In this document: positions 49,609-62,765 of the stretch, one piece after another
Numbering within the stretch: position 1 is the stretch's first letter
Layout of the letters: every line of letters starts with the position of its first letter
NCBI GenBank assembly: GCA_943736015.1
Contig: OX031065.1
Coordinates: forward strand, 19,482,427 to 19,546,426
Direction: 5' to 3'
DNA: 64,000 nt
Source of the DNA: Tridacna crocea
Taxonomy: Eukaryota; Mollusca; Bivalvia; Cardiida; Cardiidae
Made by a program: the position numbers and the translations under genes
Notes under the pieces: model-generated
What the model was told of the DNA's origin: nothing
Databases searched by the model: none
What the model saw: the letters and a program-made list of their open reading frames with translations, nothing else

Positions 49609-51254
49609 TCAATGTGCAGCATTTATTGTGGGCCCAGTTAGAAAAGCAAATCTAGCTAAGGGCTGGGGAGGGCGGGGTGCATCGAGGGTTAAAGGGAAGT
49701 AACTCTTGCAAGGGGCTTGAAAAGACCAAAACAAGGTCTTCTGGGCCCCTATTTTCTTAAATGTTTGCCCATATTCAGTGAAATCTGGCATGTGTGGATG
49801 GTGCATGCCTGGCAGTTTGCCAAGGACTGCACAGAAGCCTTTAAAGAAGACTTTAAATCCACTTTTATGCCGTTTTTTTTTCACTGTTTTGTATTGATAA
49901 ATTAGCGCGCCATTTAGGAGCGAATTTGAAGCTCTCTGATTGGCTGATGGGCCCAGCTTTGAATTTGGCTGTTGGTACCCATTCTGATTTCCTTAAAGCT
50001 TCTCTGATTGGATCATTTCAGAGAGGGAAGAGATTTGATTGGCTGATGGGAAAGGGGGGGGGAATATCTGTTTATCCTTATTAACCTTTTACCACATAAT
50101 GCAGCGGCTTTTTAACACCCCGAAGGCTTTTGAAAATAAACTGAGGAAAGGAGAAAATGCAGGTTACCAGCATTTTCTCCTTTTCCCACAATGTTTTCTA
50201 CCCTATCAAAGAAAAAAATTGGATTTTTAGTCATTCTTACATCTTATTTAATCTTTATGGCCTACTTCTGAATTCTTCAAACAAGAACAAGATTTTTTTA
50301 TCGGAAAAAGTTTCCCCAACAGCAACCTGTTGCTTCTGAATTTTATATTTCGCGCAGCGGTTAAACATAAAATTGACTTATGACTCGCGTGGTCGTCAAA
50401 ATCGCTTCAATGTTTTCGTGACCCTGGTAAGAAAACAGGGAAAAATTTTGTTTACCTTTCTTTGATTTGTACAACAGGTGTCAGTTGCCTCCGAAAGTGT
50501 CGAAGTTGATTTTACGATTTTATGCACAGCACGTAACAGTCAGGTATGGGCGAGATGGTCATCGTAACCAAATCAATGGCCCTAGTAAGAGAAAATGAAA
50601 AAGAAAAATCCCTACAATTGACTTAAGCAACCATTGTCTTGTCTGCTATAAAATATTTCGTAAGTCGAATTTTCATGTTTTTGCGGATACGTAAGTGGCA
50701 CCTGCGAGACAGTAGACAACCTAAATGGGTTTGTTGTCAGGCATAAAAAGATTGGGAAAAAAAAAAAAGATATTAGAAATTATATAAGTTCCCTCTATTT
50801 GACCCATCAAGCAGCAGGTGTCGTCTGCTATGAAATGCTCCGTACGTCGATTTTTCGCGGAGACGTAAATGGCACCTATGAGACGGTAGACAACATAAAT
50901 GGATTTGTCGTCACGGTATAAAGAGAATGGAGAAAGAAATATACATTAAAAATTTAGTTCCTTTTCTTTGATTTATGCAATAAGAAGCAGTTGATACTGA
51001 AAGAGCCTTCAGTCTTTTTTTAGCCACTTGTCGCATTATTTTCTGGGGTTTTCGCATGAGCGTAACGGGCACATATGAGACGGTAGTCAACCTAACTGGG
51101 TTTCTTGTTGCGGTTTGAAGAGATTAGAAAAATTACACTTCAGTTGCCTTTGTTTGATATATGGGTTTTCAGTGTTTTTTTAGCCATTTGTCACATTAAT
51201 TTCTGGGGGGGGTTTTTACACTGTACATTGATCACTTTGGCTTATTGAAAAGTT
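49609..51254 (+). repeat. Unit 31
   Basis: This unit is 1,646 bp long: mid tract G9, A12, end tract G8T5. It has the tcttgtctgc form (50637), and caacataaatgg near 50891 is unique. Confidence 0.95.
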
Positions 51255-52898
51255 TCAATGTGCAGCATTTATTGTGGGCCCAGTTAGAAAAGCAAATCTA
51301 GCTAAGGGCTGGGGAGGGCGGGGTGCATCGAGGGTTAAAGGGAAGTAACTCTTGCAAGGGGCTTGAAAAGACCAAAACAAGGTCTTCTGGGCCCCTATTT
51401 TCTTAAATGTTTGCCCATATTCAGTGAAATCTGGCATGTGTGGATGGTGCATGCCTGGCAGTTTGCCAAGGACTGCACAGAAGCCTTTAAAGAAGACTTT
51501 AAATCCACTTTTATGCCGTTTTTTTTTCACTGTTTTGTATTGATAAATTAGCGCGCCATTTAGGAGCGAATTTGAAGCTCTCTGATTGGCTGATGGGCCC
51601 AGCTTTGAATTTGGCTGTTGGTACCCATTCTGATTTCCTTAAAGCTTCTCTGATTGGATCATTTCAGAGAGGGAAGAGATTTGATTGGCTGATGGGAAAG
51701 GGGGGGGGGAATATCTGTTTATCCTTATTAACCTTTTACCACATAATGCAGCGGCTTTTTAACACCCCGAAGGCTTTTGAAAATAAACTGAGGAAAGGAG
51801 AAAATGCAGGTTACCAGCATTTTCTCCTTTTCCCACAATGTTTTCTACCCTATCAAAGAAAAAAATTGGATTTTTAGTCATTCTTACATCTTATTTAATC
51901 TTTATGGCCTACTTCTGAATTCTTCAAACAAGAACAAGATTTTTTTATCGGAAAAAGTTTCCCCAACAGCAACCTGTTGCTTCTGAATTTTATATTTCGC
52001 GCAGCGGTTAAACATAAAATTGACTTATGACTCGCGTGGTCGTCAAAATCGCTTCAATGTTTTCGTGACCCTGGTAAGAAAACAGGGAAAAATTTTGTTT
52101 ACCTTTCTTTGATTTGTACAACAGGTGTCAGTTGCCTCCGAAAGTGTCGAAGTTGATTTTACGATTTTATGCACAGCACGTAACAGTCAGGTATGGGCGA
52201 GATGGTCATCGTAACCAAATCAATGGCCCTAGTAAGAGAAAATGAAAAAGAAAAATCCCTACAATTGACTTAAGCAACCATTGTCGTCTGCTATAAAATA
52301 TTTCGTAAGTCGAATTTTCATGTTTTTGCGGATACGTAAGTGGCACCTGCGAGACAGTAGACAACCTAAATGGGTTTGTTGTCAGGCATAAAAAGATTGG
52401 GAAAAAAAAAAAAGATATTAGAAATTATATAAGTTCCCTCTATTTGACCCATCAAGCAGCAGGTGTCGTCTGCTATGAAATGCTCCGTACGTCGATTTTT
52501 CGCGGAGACGTAAATGGCACCTATGAGACGGTAGACAACGTAAATGGATTTGTCGTCATGGTATAAAGAGAATGGAGAAAGAAATATACATTAAAAATTT
52601 AGTTCCTTTTCTTTGATTTATGCAATAAGAAGCAGTTGATACTGAAAGAGCCTTCAGTCTTTTTTTAGCCACTTGTCGCATTATTTTCTGGGGTTTTCGC
52701 ATGAGCGTAACGGGCACATATGAGACGGTAGTCAACCTAACTGGGTTTCTTGTTGCGGTTTGAAGAGATTAGAAAAATTACACTTCAGTTGCCTTTGTTT
52801 GATATATGGGTTTTCAGTGTTTTTTTAGCCATTTGTCACATTAATTTCTGGGGGGGTTTTTACACTGTACATTGATCACTTTGGCTTATTGAAAAGTT
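51255..52898 (+). repeat. Unit 32
   Basis: This unit is 1,644 bp long: mid tract G10, A12, end tract G7T5. It has cgtcatgg (T at 52559), shared with unit 24. Confidence 0.95.
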
Positions 52899-54543
52899 TC
52901 AATGTGCAGCATTTATTGTGGGCCCAGTTAGAAAAGCAAATCTAGCTAAGGGCTGGGGAGGGCGGGGTGCATCGAGGGTTAAAGGGAAGTAACTCTTGCA
53001 AGGGGCTTGAAAAGACCAAAACAAGGTCTTCTGGGCCCCTATTTTCTTAAATGTTTGCCCATATTCAGTGAAATCTGGCATGTGTGGATGGTGCATGCCT
53101 GGCAGTTTGCCAAGGACTGCACAGAAGCCTTTAAAGAAGACTTTAAATCCACTTTTATGCCGTTTTTTTTTCACTGTTTTGTATTGATAAATTAGCGCGC
53201 CATTTAGGAGCGAATTTGAAGCTCTCTGATTGGCTGATGGGCCCAGCTTTGAATTTGGCTGTTGGTACCCATTCTGATTTCCTTAAAGCTTCTCTGATTG
53301 GATCATTTCAGAGAGGGAAGAGATTTGATTGGCTGATGGGAAAGGGGGGGGGGGAATATCTGTTTATCCTTATTAACCTTTTACCACATAATGCAGCGGC
53401 TTTTTAACACCCCGAAGGCTTTTGAAAATAAACTGAGGAAAGGAGAAAATGCAGGTTACCAGCATTTTCTCCTTTTCCCACAATGTTTTCTACCCTATCA
53501 AAGAAAAAAATTGGATTTTTAGTCATTCTTACATCTTATTTAATCTTTATGGCCTACTTCTGAATTCTTCAAACAAGAACAAGATTTTTTTATCGGAAAA
53601 AGTTTCCCCAACAGCAACCTGTTGCTTCTGAATTTTATATTTCGCGCAGCGGTTAAACATAAAATTGACTTATGACTCGCGTGGTCGTCAAAATCGCTTC
53701 AATGTTTTCGTGACCCTGGTAAGAAAACAGGGAAAAATTTTGTTTACCTTTCTTTGATTTGTACAACAGGTGTCAGTTGCCTCCGAAAGTGTCGAAGTTG
53801 ATTTTACGATTTTATGCACAGCACGTAACAGTCAGGTATGGGCGAGATGGTCATCGTAACCAAATCAATGGCCCTAGTAAGAGAAAATGAAAAAGAAAAA
53901 TCCCTACAATTGACTTAAGCAACCATTGTCGTCTGCTATAAAATATTTCGTAAGTCGAATTTTCATGTTTTTGCGGATACGTAAGTGGCACCTGCGAGAC
54001 AGTAGACAACCTAAATGGGTTTGTTGTCAGGCATAAAAAGATTGGGAAAAAAAAAAAAGATATTAGAAATTATATAAGTTCCCTCTATTTGACCCATCAA
54101 GCAGCAGGTGTCGTCTGCTATGAAATGCTCCGTACATCGATTTTTCGCGGAGACGTAAATGGCACCTATGAGACGGTAGACAACGTAAATGGATTTGTCG
54201 TCACGGTATAAAGAGAATGGAGAAAGAAATATACATTAAAAATTTAGTTCCTTTTCTTTGATTTATGCAATAAGAAGCAGTTGATACTGAAAGAGCCTTC
54301 AGTCTTTTTTTAGCCACTTGTCGCATTATTTTCTGGGGTTTTCGCATGAGCGTAACGGGCACATATGAGACGGTAGTCAACCTAACTGGGTTTCTTGTTG
54401 CGGTTTGAAGAGATTAGAAAAATTACACTTCAGTTGCCTTTGTTTGATATATGGGTTTTCAGTGTTTTTTTAGCCATTTGTCACATTAATTTCTGGGGGG
54501 GTTTTTACACTGTACATTGATCACTTTGGCTTATTGAAAAGTT
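52899..54543 (+). repeat. Unit 33
   Basis: This unit is 1,645 bp long: mid tract G11, A12, end tract G7T5. It has gtacatcg (A at 54136), shared with unit 29. Confidence 0.95.
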
Positions 54544-56188
54544 TCAATGTGCAGCATTTATTGTGGGCCCAGTTAGAAAAGCAAATCTAGCTAAGGGCTG
54601 GGGAGGGCGGGGTGCATCGAGGGTTAAAGGGAAGTAACTCTTGCAAGGGGCTTGAAAAGACCAAAACAAGGTCTTCTGGGCCCCTATTTTCTTAAATGTT
54701 TGCCCATATTCAGTGAAATCTGGCATGTGTGGATGGTGCATGCCTGGCAGTTTGCCAAGGACTGCACAGAAGCCTTTAAAGAAGACTTTAAATCCACTTT
54801 TATGCCGTTTTTTTTTCACTGTTTTGTATTGATAAATTAGCGCGCCATTTAGGAGCGAATTTGAAGCTCTCTGATTGGCTGATGGGCCCAGCTTTGAATT
54901 TGGCTGTTGGTACCCATTCTGATTTCCTTAAAGCTTCTCTGATTGGATCATTTCAGAGAGGGAAGAGATTTGATTGGCTGATGGGAAAGGGGGGGGGGGG
55001 AATATCTGTTTATCCTTATTAACCTTTTACCACATAATGCAGCGGCTTTTTAACACCCCGAAGGCTTTTGAAAATAAACTGAGGAAAGGAGAAAATGCAG
55101 GTTACCAGCATTTTCTCCTTTTCCCACAATGTTTTCTACCCTATCAAAGAAAAAAATTGGATTTTTAGTCATTCTTACATCTTATTTAATCTTTATGGCC
55201 TACTTCTGAATTCTTCAAACAAGAACAAGATTTTTTTATCGGAAAAAGTTTCCCCAACAGCAACCTGTTGCTTCTGAATTTTATATTTCGCGCAGCGGTT
55301 AAACATAAAATTGACTTATGACTCGCGTGGTCGTCAAAATCGCTTCAATGTTTTCGTGACCCTGGTAAGAAAACAGGGAAAAATTTTGTTTACCTTTCTT
55401 TGATTTGTACAACAGGTGTCAGTTGCCTCCGAAAGTGTCGAAGTTGATTTTACGATTTTATGCACAGCACGTAACAGTCAGGTATGGGCGAGATGGTCAT
55501 CGTAACCAAATCAATGGCCCTAGTAAGAGAAAATGAAAAAGAAAAATCCCTACAATTGACTTAAGCAACCATTGTCGTCTGCTATAAAATATTTCGTAAG
55601 TCGAATTTTCATGTTTTTGCGGATACGTAAGTGGCACCTGCGAGACAGTAGACAACCTAAATGGGTTTGTTGTCAGGCATAAAAAGATTGGGAAAAAAAA
55701 AAAGATATTAGAAATTATATAAGTTCCCTCTATTTGACCCATCAAGCAGCAGGTGTCGTCTGCTATGAAATGCTCCGTACGTCGATTTTTCGCGGAGACG
55801 TAAATGGCACCTATGAGACGGTAGACAACGTAAATGGATTTGTCGTCACGGTATAAAGAGAATGGAGAAAGAAATATACATTAAAAATTTAGTTCCTTTT
55901 CTTTGATTTATGCAATAAGAAGCAGTTGATACTGAAAGAGCCTTCAGTCTTTTTTTAGCCACTTGTCGCATTATTTTCTGGGGTTTTCGCATGAGCGTAA
56001 CGGGCACATATGAGACGGTAGTCAACCTAACTGGGTTTCTTGTTGCGGTTTGAAGAGATTAGAAAAATTACACTTCAGTTGCCTTTGTTTGATATATGGG
56101 TTTTCAGTGTTTTTTTAGCCATTTGTCACATTAATTTCTGGGGGGGTTTTTACACTGTACATTGATCACTTTGGCTTATTGAAAAGTT
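54544..56188 (+). repeat. Unit 34
   Basis: This unit is 1,645 bp long: mid tract G12, A11 (55693-55703), end tract G7T5. Confidence 0.95.
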
Positions 56189-57834
56189 TCAATGTGCAGC
56201 ATTTATTGTGGGCCCAGTTAGAAAAGCAAATCTAGCTAAGGGCTGGGGAGGGCGGGGTGCATCGAGGGTTAAAGGGAAGTAACTCTTGCAAGGGGCTTGA
56301 AAAGACCAAAACAAGGTCTTCTGGGCCCCTATTTTCTTAAATGTTTGCCCATATTCAGTGAAATCTGGCATGTGTGGATGGTGCATGCCTGGCAGTTTGC
56401 CAAGGACTGCACAGAAGCCTTTAAAGAAGACTTTAAATCCACTTTTATGCCGTTTTTTTTTCACTGTTTTGTATTGATAAATTAGCGCGCCATTTAGGAG
56501 CGAATTTGAAGCTCTCTGATTGGCTGATGGGCCCAGCTTTGAATTTGGCTGTTGGTACCCATTCTGATTTCCTTAAAGCTTCTCTGATTGGATCATTTCA
56601 GAGAGGGAAGAGATTTGATTGGCTGATGGGAAAGGGGGGGGGAATATCTGTTTATCCTTATTAACCTTTTACCACATAATGCAGCGGCTTTTTAACACCC
56701 CGAAGGCTTTTGAAAATAAACTGAGGAAAGGAGAAAATGCAGGTTACCAGCATTTTCTCCTTTTCCCACAATGTTTTCTACCCTATCAAAGAAAAAAATT
56801 GGATTTTTAGTCATTCTTACATCTTATTTAATCTTTATGGCCTACTTCTGAATTCTTCAAACAAGAACAAGATTTTTTTATCGGAAAAAGTTTCCCCAAC
56901 AGCAACCTGTTGCTTCTGAATTTTATATTTCGCGCAGCGGTTAAACATAAAATTGACTTATGACTCGCGTGGTCGTCAAAATCGCTTCAATGTTTTCGTG
57001 ACCCTGGTAAGAAAACAGGGAAAAATTTTGTTTACCTTTCTTTGATTTGTACAACAGGTGTCAGTTGCCTCCGAAAGTGTCGAAGTTGATTTTACGATTT
57101 TATGCACAGCACGTAACAGTCAGGTATGGGCGAGATGGTCATCGTAACCAAATCAATGGCCCTAGTAAGAGAAAATGAAAAAGAAAAATCCCTACAATTG
57201 ACTTAAGCAACCATTGTCTTGTCTGCTATAAAATATTTCGTAAGTCGAATTTTCATGTTTTTGCGGATACGTAAGTGGCACCTGCGAGACAGTAGACAAC
57301 CTAAATGGGTTTGTTGTCAGGCATAAAAAGATTGGGAAAAAAAAAAAAGATATTAGAAATTATATAAGTTCCCTCTATTTGACCCATCAAGCAGCAGGTG
57401 TCGTCTGCTATGAAATGCTCCGTACGTCGATTTTTCGCGGAGACGTAAATGGCACCTATGAGACGGTAGACAACGTAAATGGATTTGTCGTCACGGTATA
57501 AAGAGAATGGAGAAAGAAATATACATTAAAAATTTAGTTCCTTTTCTTTGATTTATGCAATAAGAAGCAGTTGATACTGAAAGAGCCTTCAGTCTTTTTT
57601 TAGCCACTTGTCGCATTATTTTCTGGGGTTTTCGCATGAGCGTAACGGGCACATATGAGACGGTAGTCAACCTAACTGGGTTTCTTGTTGCGGTTTGAAG
57701 AGATTAGAAAAATTACACTTCAGTTGCCTTTGTTTGATATATGGGTTTTCAGTGTTTTTTTAGCCATTTGTCACATTAATTTCTGGGGGGGGGTTTTACA
57801 CTGTACATTGATCACTTTGGCTTATTGAAAAGTT
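56189..57834 (+). repeat. Unit 35
   Basis: This unit is 1,646 bp long: mid tract G9, A12, end tract G9T4. It has the tcttgtctgc form (57217), as do the other units that follow an A11 unit in this half (26 and 31). Confidence 0.95.
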
Positions 57835-59478
57835 TCAATGTGCAGCATTTATTGTGGGCCCAGTTAGAAAAGCAAATCTAGCTAAGGGCTGGGGAGGGCG
57901 GGGTGCATCGAGGGTTAAAGGGAAGTAACTCTTGCAAGGGGCTTGAAAAGACCAAAACAAGGTCTTCTGGGCCCCTATTTTCTTAAATGTTTGCCCATAT
58001 TCAGTGAAATCTGGCATGTGTGGATGGTGCATGCCTGGCAGTTTGCCAAGGACTGCACAGAAGCCTTTAAAGAAGACTTTAAATCCACTTTTATGCCGTT
58101 TTTTTTTCACTGTTTTGTATTGATAAATTAGCGCGCCATTTAGGAGCGAATTTGAAGCTCTCTGATTGGCTGATGGGCCCAGCTTTGAATTTGGCTGTTG
58201 GTACCCATTCTGATTTCCTTAAAGCTTCTCTGATTGGATCATTTCAGAGAGGGAAGAGATTTGATTGGCTGATGGGAAAGGGGGGGGGGAATATCTGTTT
58301 ATCCTTATTAACCTTTTACCACATAATGCAGCGGCTTTTTAACACCCCGAAGGCTTTTGAAAATAAACTGAGGAAAGGAGAAAATGCAGGTTACCAGCAT
58401 TTTCTCCTTTTCCCACAATGTTTTCTACCCTATCAAAGAAAAAAATTGGATTTTTAGTCATTCTTACATCTTATTTAATCTTTATGGCCTACTTCTGAAT
58501 TCTTCAAACAAGAACAAGATTTTTTTATCGGAAAAAGTTTCCCCAACAGCAACCTGTTGCTTCTGAATTTTATATTTCGCGCAGCGGTTAAACATAAAAT
58601 TGACTTATGACTCGCGTGGTCGTCAAAATCGCTTCAATGTTTTCGTGACCCTGGTAAGAAAACAGGGAAAAATTTTGTTTACCTTTCTTTGATTTGTACA
58701 ACAGGTGTCAGTTGCCTCCGAAAGTGTCGAAGTTGATTTTACGATTTTATGCACAGCACGTAACAGTCAGGTATGGGCGAGATGGTCATCGTAACCAAAT
58801 CAATGGCCCTAGTAAGAGAAAATGAAAAAGAAAAATCCCTACAATTGACTTAAGCAACCATTGTCGTCTGCTATAAAATATTTCGTAAGTCGAATTTTCA
58901 TGTTTTTGCGGATACGTAAGTGGCACCTGCGAGACAGTAGACAACCTAAATGGGTTTGTTGTCAGGCATAAAAAGATTGGGAAAAAAAAAAAAGATATTA
59001 GAAATTATATAAGTTCCCTCTATTTGACCCATCAAGCAGCAGGTGTCGTCTGCTATGAAATGCTCCGTACGTCGATTTTTCGCGGAGACGTAAATGGCAC
59101 CTATGAGACGGTAGACAACGTAAATGGATTTGTCGTCACGGTATAAAGAGAATGGAGAAAGAAATATACATTAAAAATTTAGTTCCTTTTCTTTGATTTA
59201 TGCAATAAGAAGCAGTTGATACTGAAAGAGCCTTCAGTCTTTTTTTAGCCACTTGTCGCATTATTTTCTGGGGTTTTCGCATGAGCGTAACGGGCACATA
59301 TGAGACGGTAGTCAACCTAACTGGGTTTCTTGTTGCGGTTTGAAGAGATTAGAAAAATTACACTTCAGTTGCCTTTGTTTGATATATGGGTTTTCAGTGT
59401 TTTTTTAGCCATTTGTCACATTAATTTCTGGGGGGGTTTTTACACTGTACATTGATCACTTTGGCTTATTGAAAAGTT
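57835..59478 (+). repeat. Unit 36
   Basis: This unit is 1,644 bp long: mid tract G10, A12, end tract G7T5. No distinguishing change was noted. Confidence 0.95.
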
Positions 59479-61122
59479 TCAATGTGCAGCATTTATTGTG
59501 GGCCCAGTTAGAAAAGCAAATCTAGCTAAGGGCTGGGGAGGGCGGGGTGCATCGAGGGTTAAAGGGAAGTAACTCTTGCAAGGGGCTTGAAAAGACCAAA
59601 ACAAGGTCTTCTGGGCCCCTATTTTCTTAAATGTTTGCCCATATTCAGTGAAATCTGGCATGTGTGGATGGTGCATGCCTGGCAGTTTGCCAAGGACTGC
59701 ACAGAAGCCTTTAAAGAAGACTTTAAATCCACTTTTATGCCGTTTTTTTTTCACTGTTTTGTATTGATAAATTAGCGCGCCATTTAGGAGCGAATTTGAA
59801 GCTCTCTGATTGGCTGATGGGCCCAGCTTTGAATTTGGCTGTTGGTACCCATTCTGATTTCCTTAAAGCTTCTCTGATTGGATCATTTCAGAGAGGGAAG
59901 AGATTTGATTGGCTGATGGGAAAGGGGGGGGGGAATATCTGTTTATCCTTATTAACCTTTTACCACATAATGCAGCGGCTTTTTAACACCCCGAAGGCTT
60001 TTGAAAATAAACTGAGGAAAGGAGAAAATGCAGGTTACCAGCATTTTCTCCTTTTCCCACAATGTTTTCTACCCTATCAAAGAAAAAAATTGGATTTTTA
60101 GTCATTCTTACATCTTATTTAATCTTTATGGCCTACTTCTGAATTCTTCAAACAAGAACAAGATTTTTTTATCGGAAAAAGTTTCCCCAACAGCAACCTG
60201 TTGCTTCTGAATTTTATATTTCGCGCAGCGGTTAAACATAAAATTGACTTATGACTCGCGTGGTCGTCAAAATCGCTTCAATGTTTTCGTGACCCTGGTA
60301 AGAAAACAGGGAAAAATTTTGTTTACCTTTCTTTGATTTGTACAACAGGTGTCAGTTGCCTCCGAAAGTGTCGAAGTTGATTTTACGATTTTATGCACAG
60401 CACGTAACAGTCAGGTATGGGCGAGATGGTCATCGTAACCAAATCAATGGCCCTAGTAAGAGAAAATGAAAAAGAAAAATCCCTACAATTGACTTAAGCA
60501 ACCATTGTCGTCTGCTATAAAATATTTCGTAAGTCGAATTTTCATGTTTTTGCGGATACGTAAGTGGCACCTGCGAGACAGTAGACAACCTAAATGGGTT
60601 TGTTGTCAGGCATAAAAAGATTGGGAAAAAAAAAAAAGATATTAGAAATTATATAAGTTCCCTCTATTTGACCCATCAAGCAGCAGGTGTCGTCTGCTAT
60701 GAAATGCTCCGTACGTCGATTTTTCGCGGAGACGTAAATGGCACCTATGAGACGGTAGACAACGTAAATGGATTTGTCGTCACGGTATAAAGAGAATGGA
60801 GAAAGAAATATACATTAAAAATTTAGTTCCTTTTCTTTGATTTATGCAATAAGAAGCAGTTGATACTGAAAGAGCCTTCAGTCTTTTTTTAGCCACTTGT
60901 CGCATTATTTTCTGGGGTTTTCGCATGAGCGTAACGGGCACATATGAGACGGTAGTCAACCTAACTGGGTTTCTTGTTGCGGTTTGAAGAGATTAGAAAA
61001 ATTACACTTCAGTTGCCTTTGTTTGATATATGGGTTTTCAGTGTTTTTTTAGCCATTTGTCACATTAATTTCTGGGGGGGTTTTTACACTGTACATTGAT
61101 CACTTTGGCTTATTGAAAAGTT
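59479..61122 (+). repeat. Unit 37
   Basis: This unit is 1,644 bp long: mid tract G10, A12, end tract G7T5. No distinguishing change was noted. Confidence 0.95.
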
Positions 61123-62765
61123 TCAATGTGCAGCATTTATTGTGGGCCCAGTTAGAAAAGCAAATCTAGCTAAGGGCTGGGGAGGGCGGGGTGCATCGAG
61201 GGTTAAAGGGAAGTAACTCTTGCAAGGGGCTTGAAAAGACCAAAACAAGGTCTTCTGGGCCCCTATTTTCTTAAATGTTTGCCCATATTCAGTGAAATCT
61301 GGCATGTGTGGATGGTGCATGCCTGGCAGTTTGCCAAGGACTGCACAGAAGCCTTTAAAGAAGACTTTAAATCCACTTTTATGCCGTTTTTTTTCACTGT
61401 TTTGTATTGATAAATTAGCGCGCCATTTAGGAGCGAATTTGAAGCTCTCTGATTGGCTGATGGGCCCAGCTTTGAATTTGGCTGTTGGTACCCATTCTGA
61501 TTTCCTTAAAGCTTCTCTGATTGGATCATTTCAGAGAGGGAAGAGATTTGATTGGCTGATGGGAAAGGGGGGGGGGAATATCTGTTTATCCTTATTAACC
61601 TTTTACCACATAATGCAGCGGCTTTTTAACACCCCGAAGGCTTTTGAAAATAAACTGAGGAAAGGAGAAAATGCAGGTTACCAGCATTTTCTCCTTTTCC
61701 CACAATGTTTTCTACCCTATCAAAGAAAAAAATTGGATTTTTAGTCATTCTTACATCTTATTTAATCTTTATGGCCTACTTCTGAATTCTTCAAACAAGA
61801 ACAAGATTTTTTTATCGGAAAAAGTTTCCCCAACAGCAACCTGTTGCTTCTGAATTTTATATTTCGCGCAGCGGTTAAACATAAAATTGACTTATGACTC
61901 GCGTGGTCGTCAAAATCGCTTCAATGTTTTCGTGACCCTGGTAAGAAAACAGGGAAAAATTTTGTTTACCTTTCTTTGATTTGTACAACAGGTGTCAGTT
62001 GCCTCCGAAAGTGTCGAAGTTGATTTTACGATTTTATGCACAGCACGTAACAGTCAGGTATGGGCGAGATGGTCATCGTAACCAAATCAATGGCCCTAGT
62101 AAGAGAAAATGAAAAAGAAAAATCCCTACAATTGACTTAAGCAACCATTGTCGTCTGCTATAAAATATTTCGTAAGTCGAATTTTCATGTTTTTGCGGAT
62201 ACGTAAGTGGCACCTGCGAGACAGTAGACAACCTAAATGGGTTTGTTGTCAGGCATAAAAAGATTGGGAAAAAAAAAAAAGATATTAGAAATTATATAAG
62301 TTCCCTCTATTTGACCCATCAAGCAGCAGGTGTCGTCTGCTATGAAATGCTCCGTACGTCGATTTTTCGCGGAGACGTAAATGGCACCTATGAGACGGTA
62401 GACAACGTAAATGGATTTGTCGTCACGGTATAAAGAGAATGGAGAAAGAAATATACATTAAAAATTTAGTTCCTTTTCTTTGATTTATGCAATAAGAAGC
62501 AGTTGATACTGAAAGAGCCTTCAGTCTTTTTTTAGCCACTTGTCGCATTATTTTCTGGGGTTTTCGCATGAGCGTAACGGGCACATATGAGACGGTAGTC
62601 AACCTAACTGGGTTTCTTGTTGCGGTTTGAAGAGATTAGAAAAATTACACTTCAGTTGCCTTTGTTTGATATATGGGTTTTCAGTGTTTTTTTAGCCATT
62701 TGTCACATTAATTTCTGGGGGGGTTTTTACACTGTACATTGATCACTTTGGCTTATTGAAAAGTT
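61123..62765 (+). repeat. Unit 38
   Basis: This unit is 1,643 bp long: T8 in place of T9 (the only T8), mid tract G10, A12, end tract G7T5. The one-base loss merges two plus-strand frames into a 150-codon frame that exists in no other unit, so that frame has no coding meaning. Confidence 0.95.

Noticed and set aside
61292-61744. 150-codon plus-strand ORF, the longest in the window
   Set aside because: It is created by the single T8 tract of unit 38, which joins frames that are separate in all other units.
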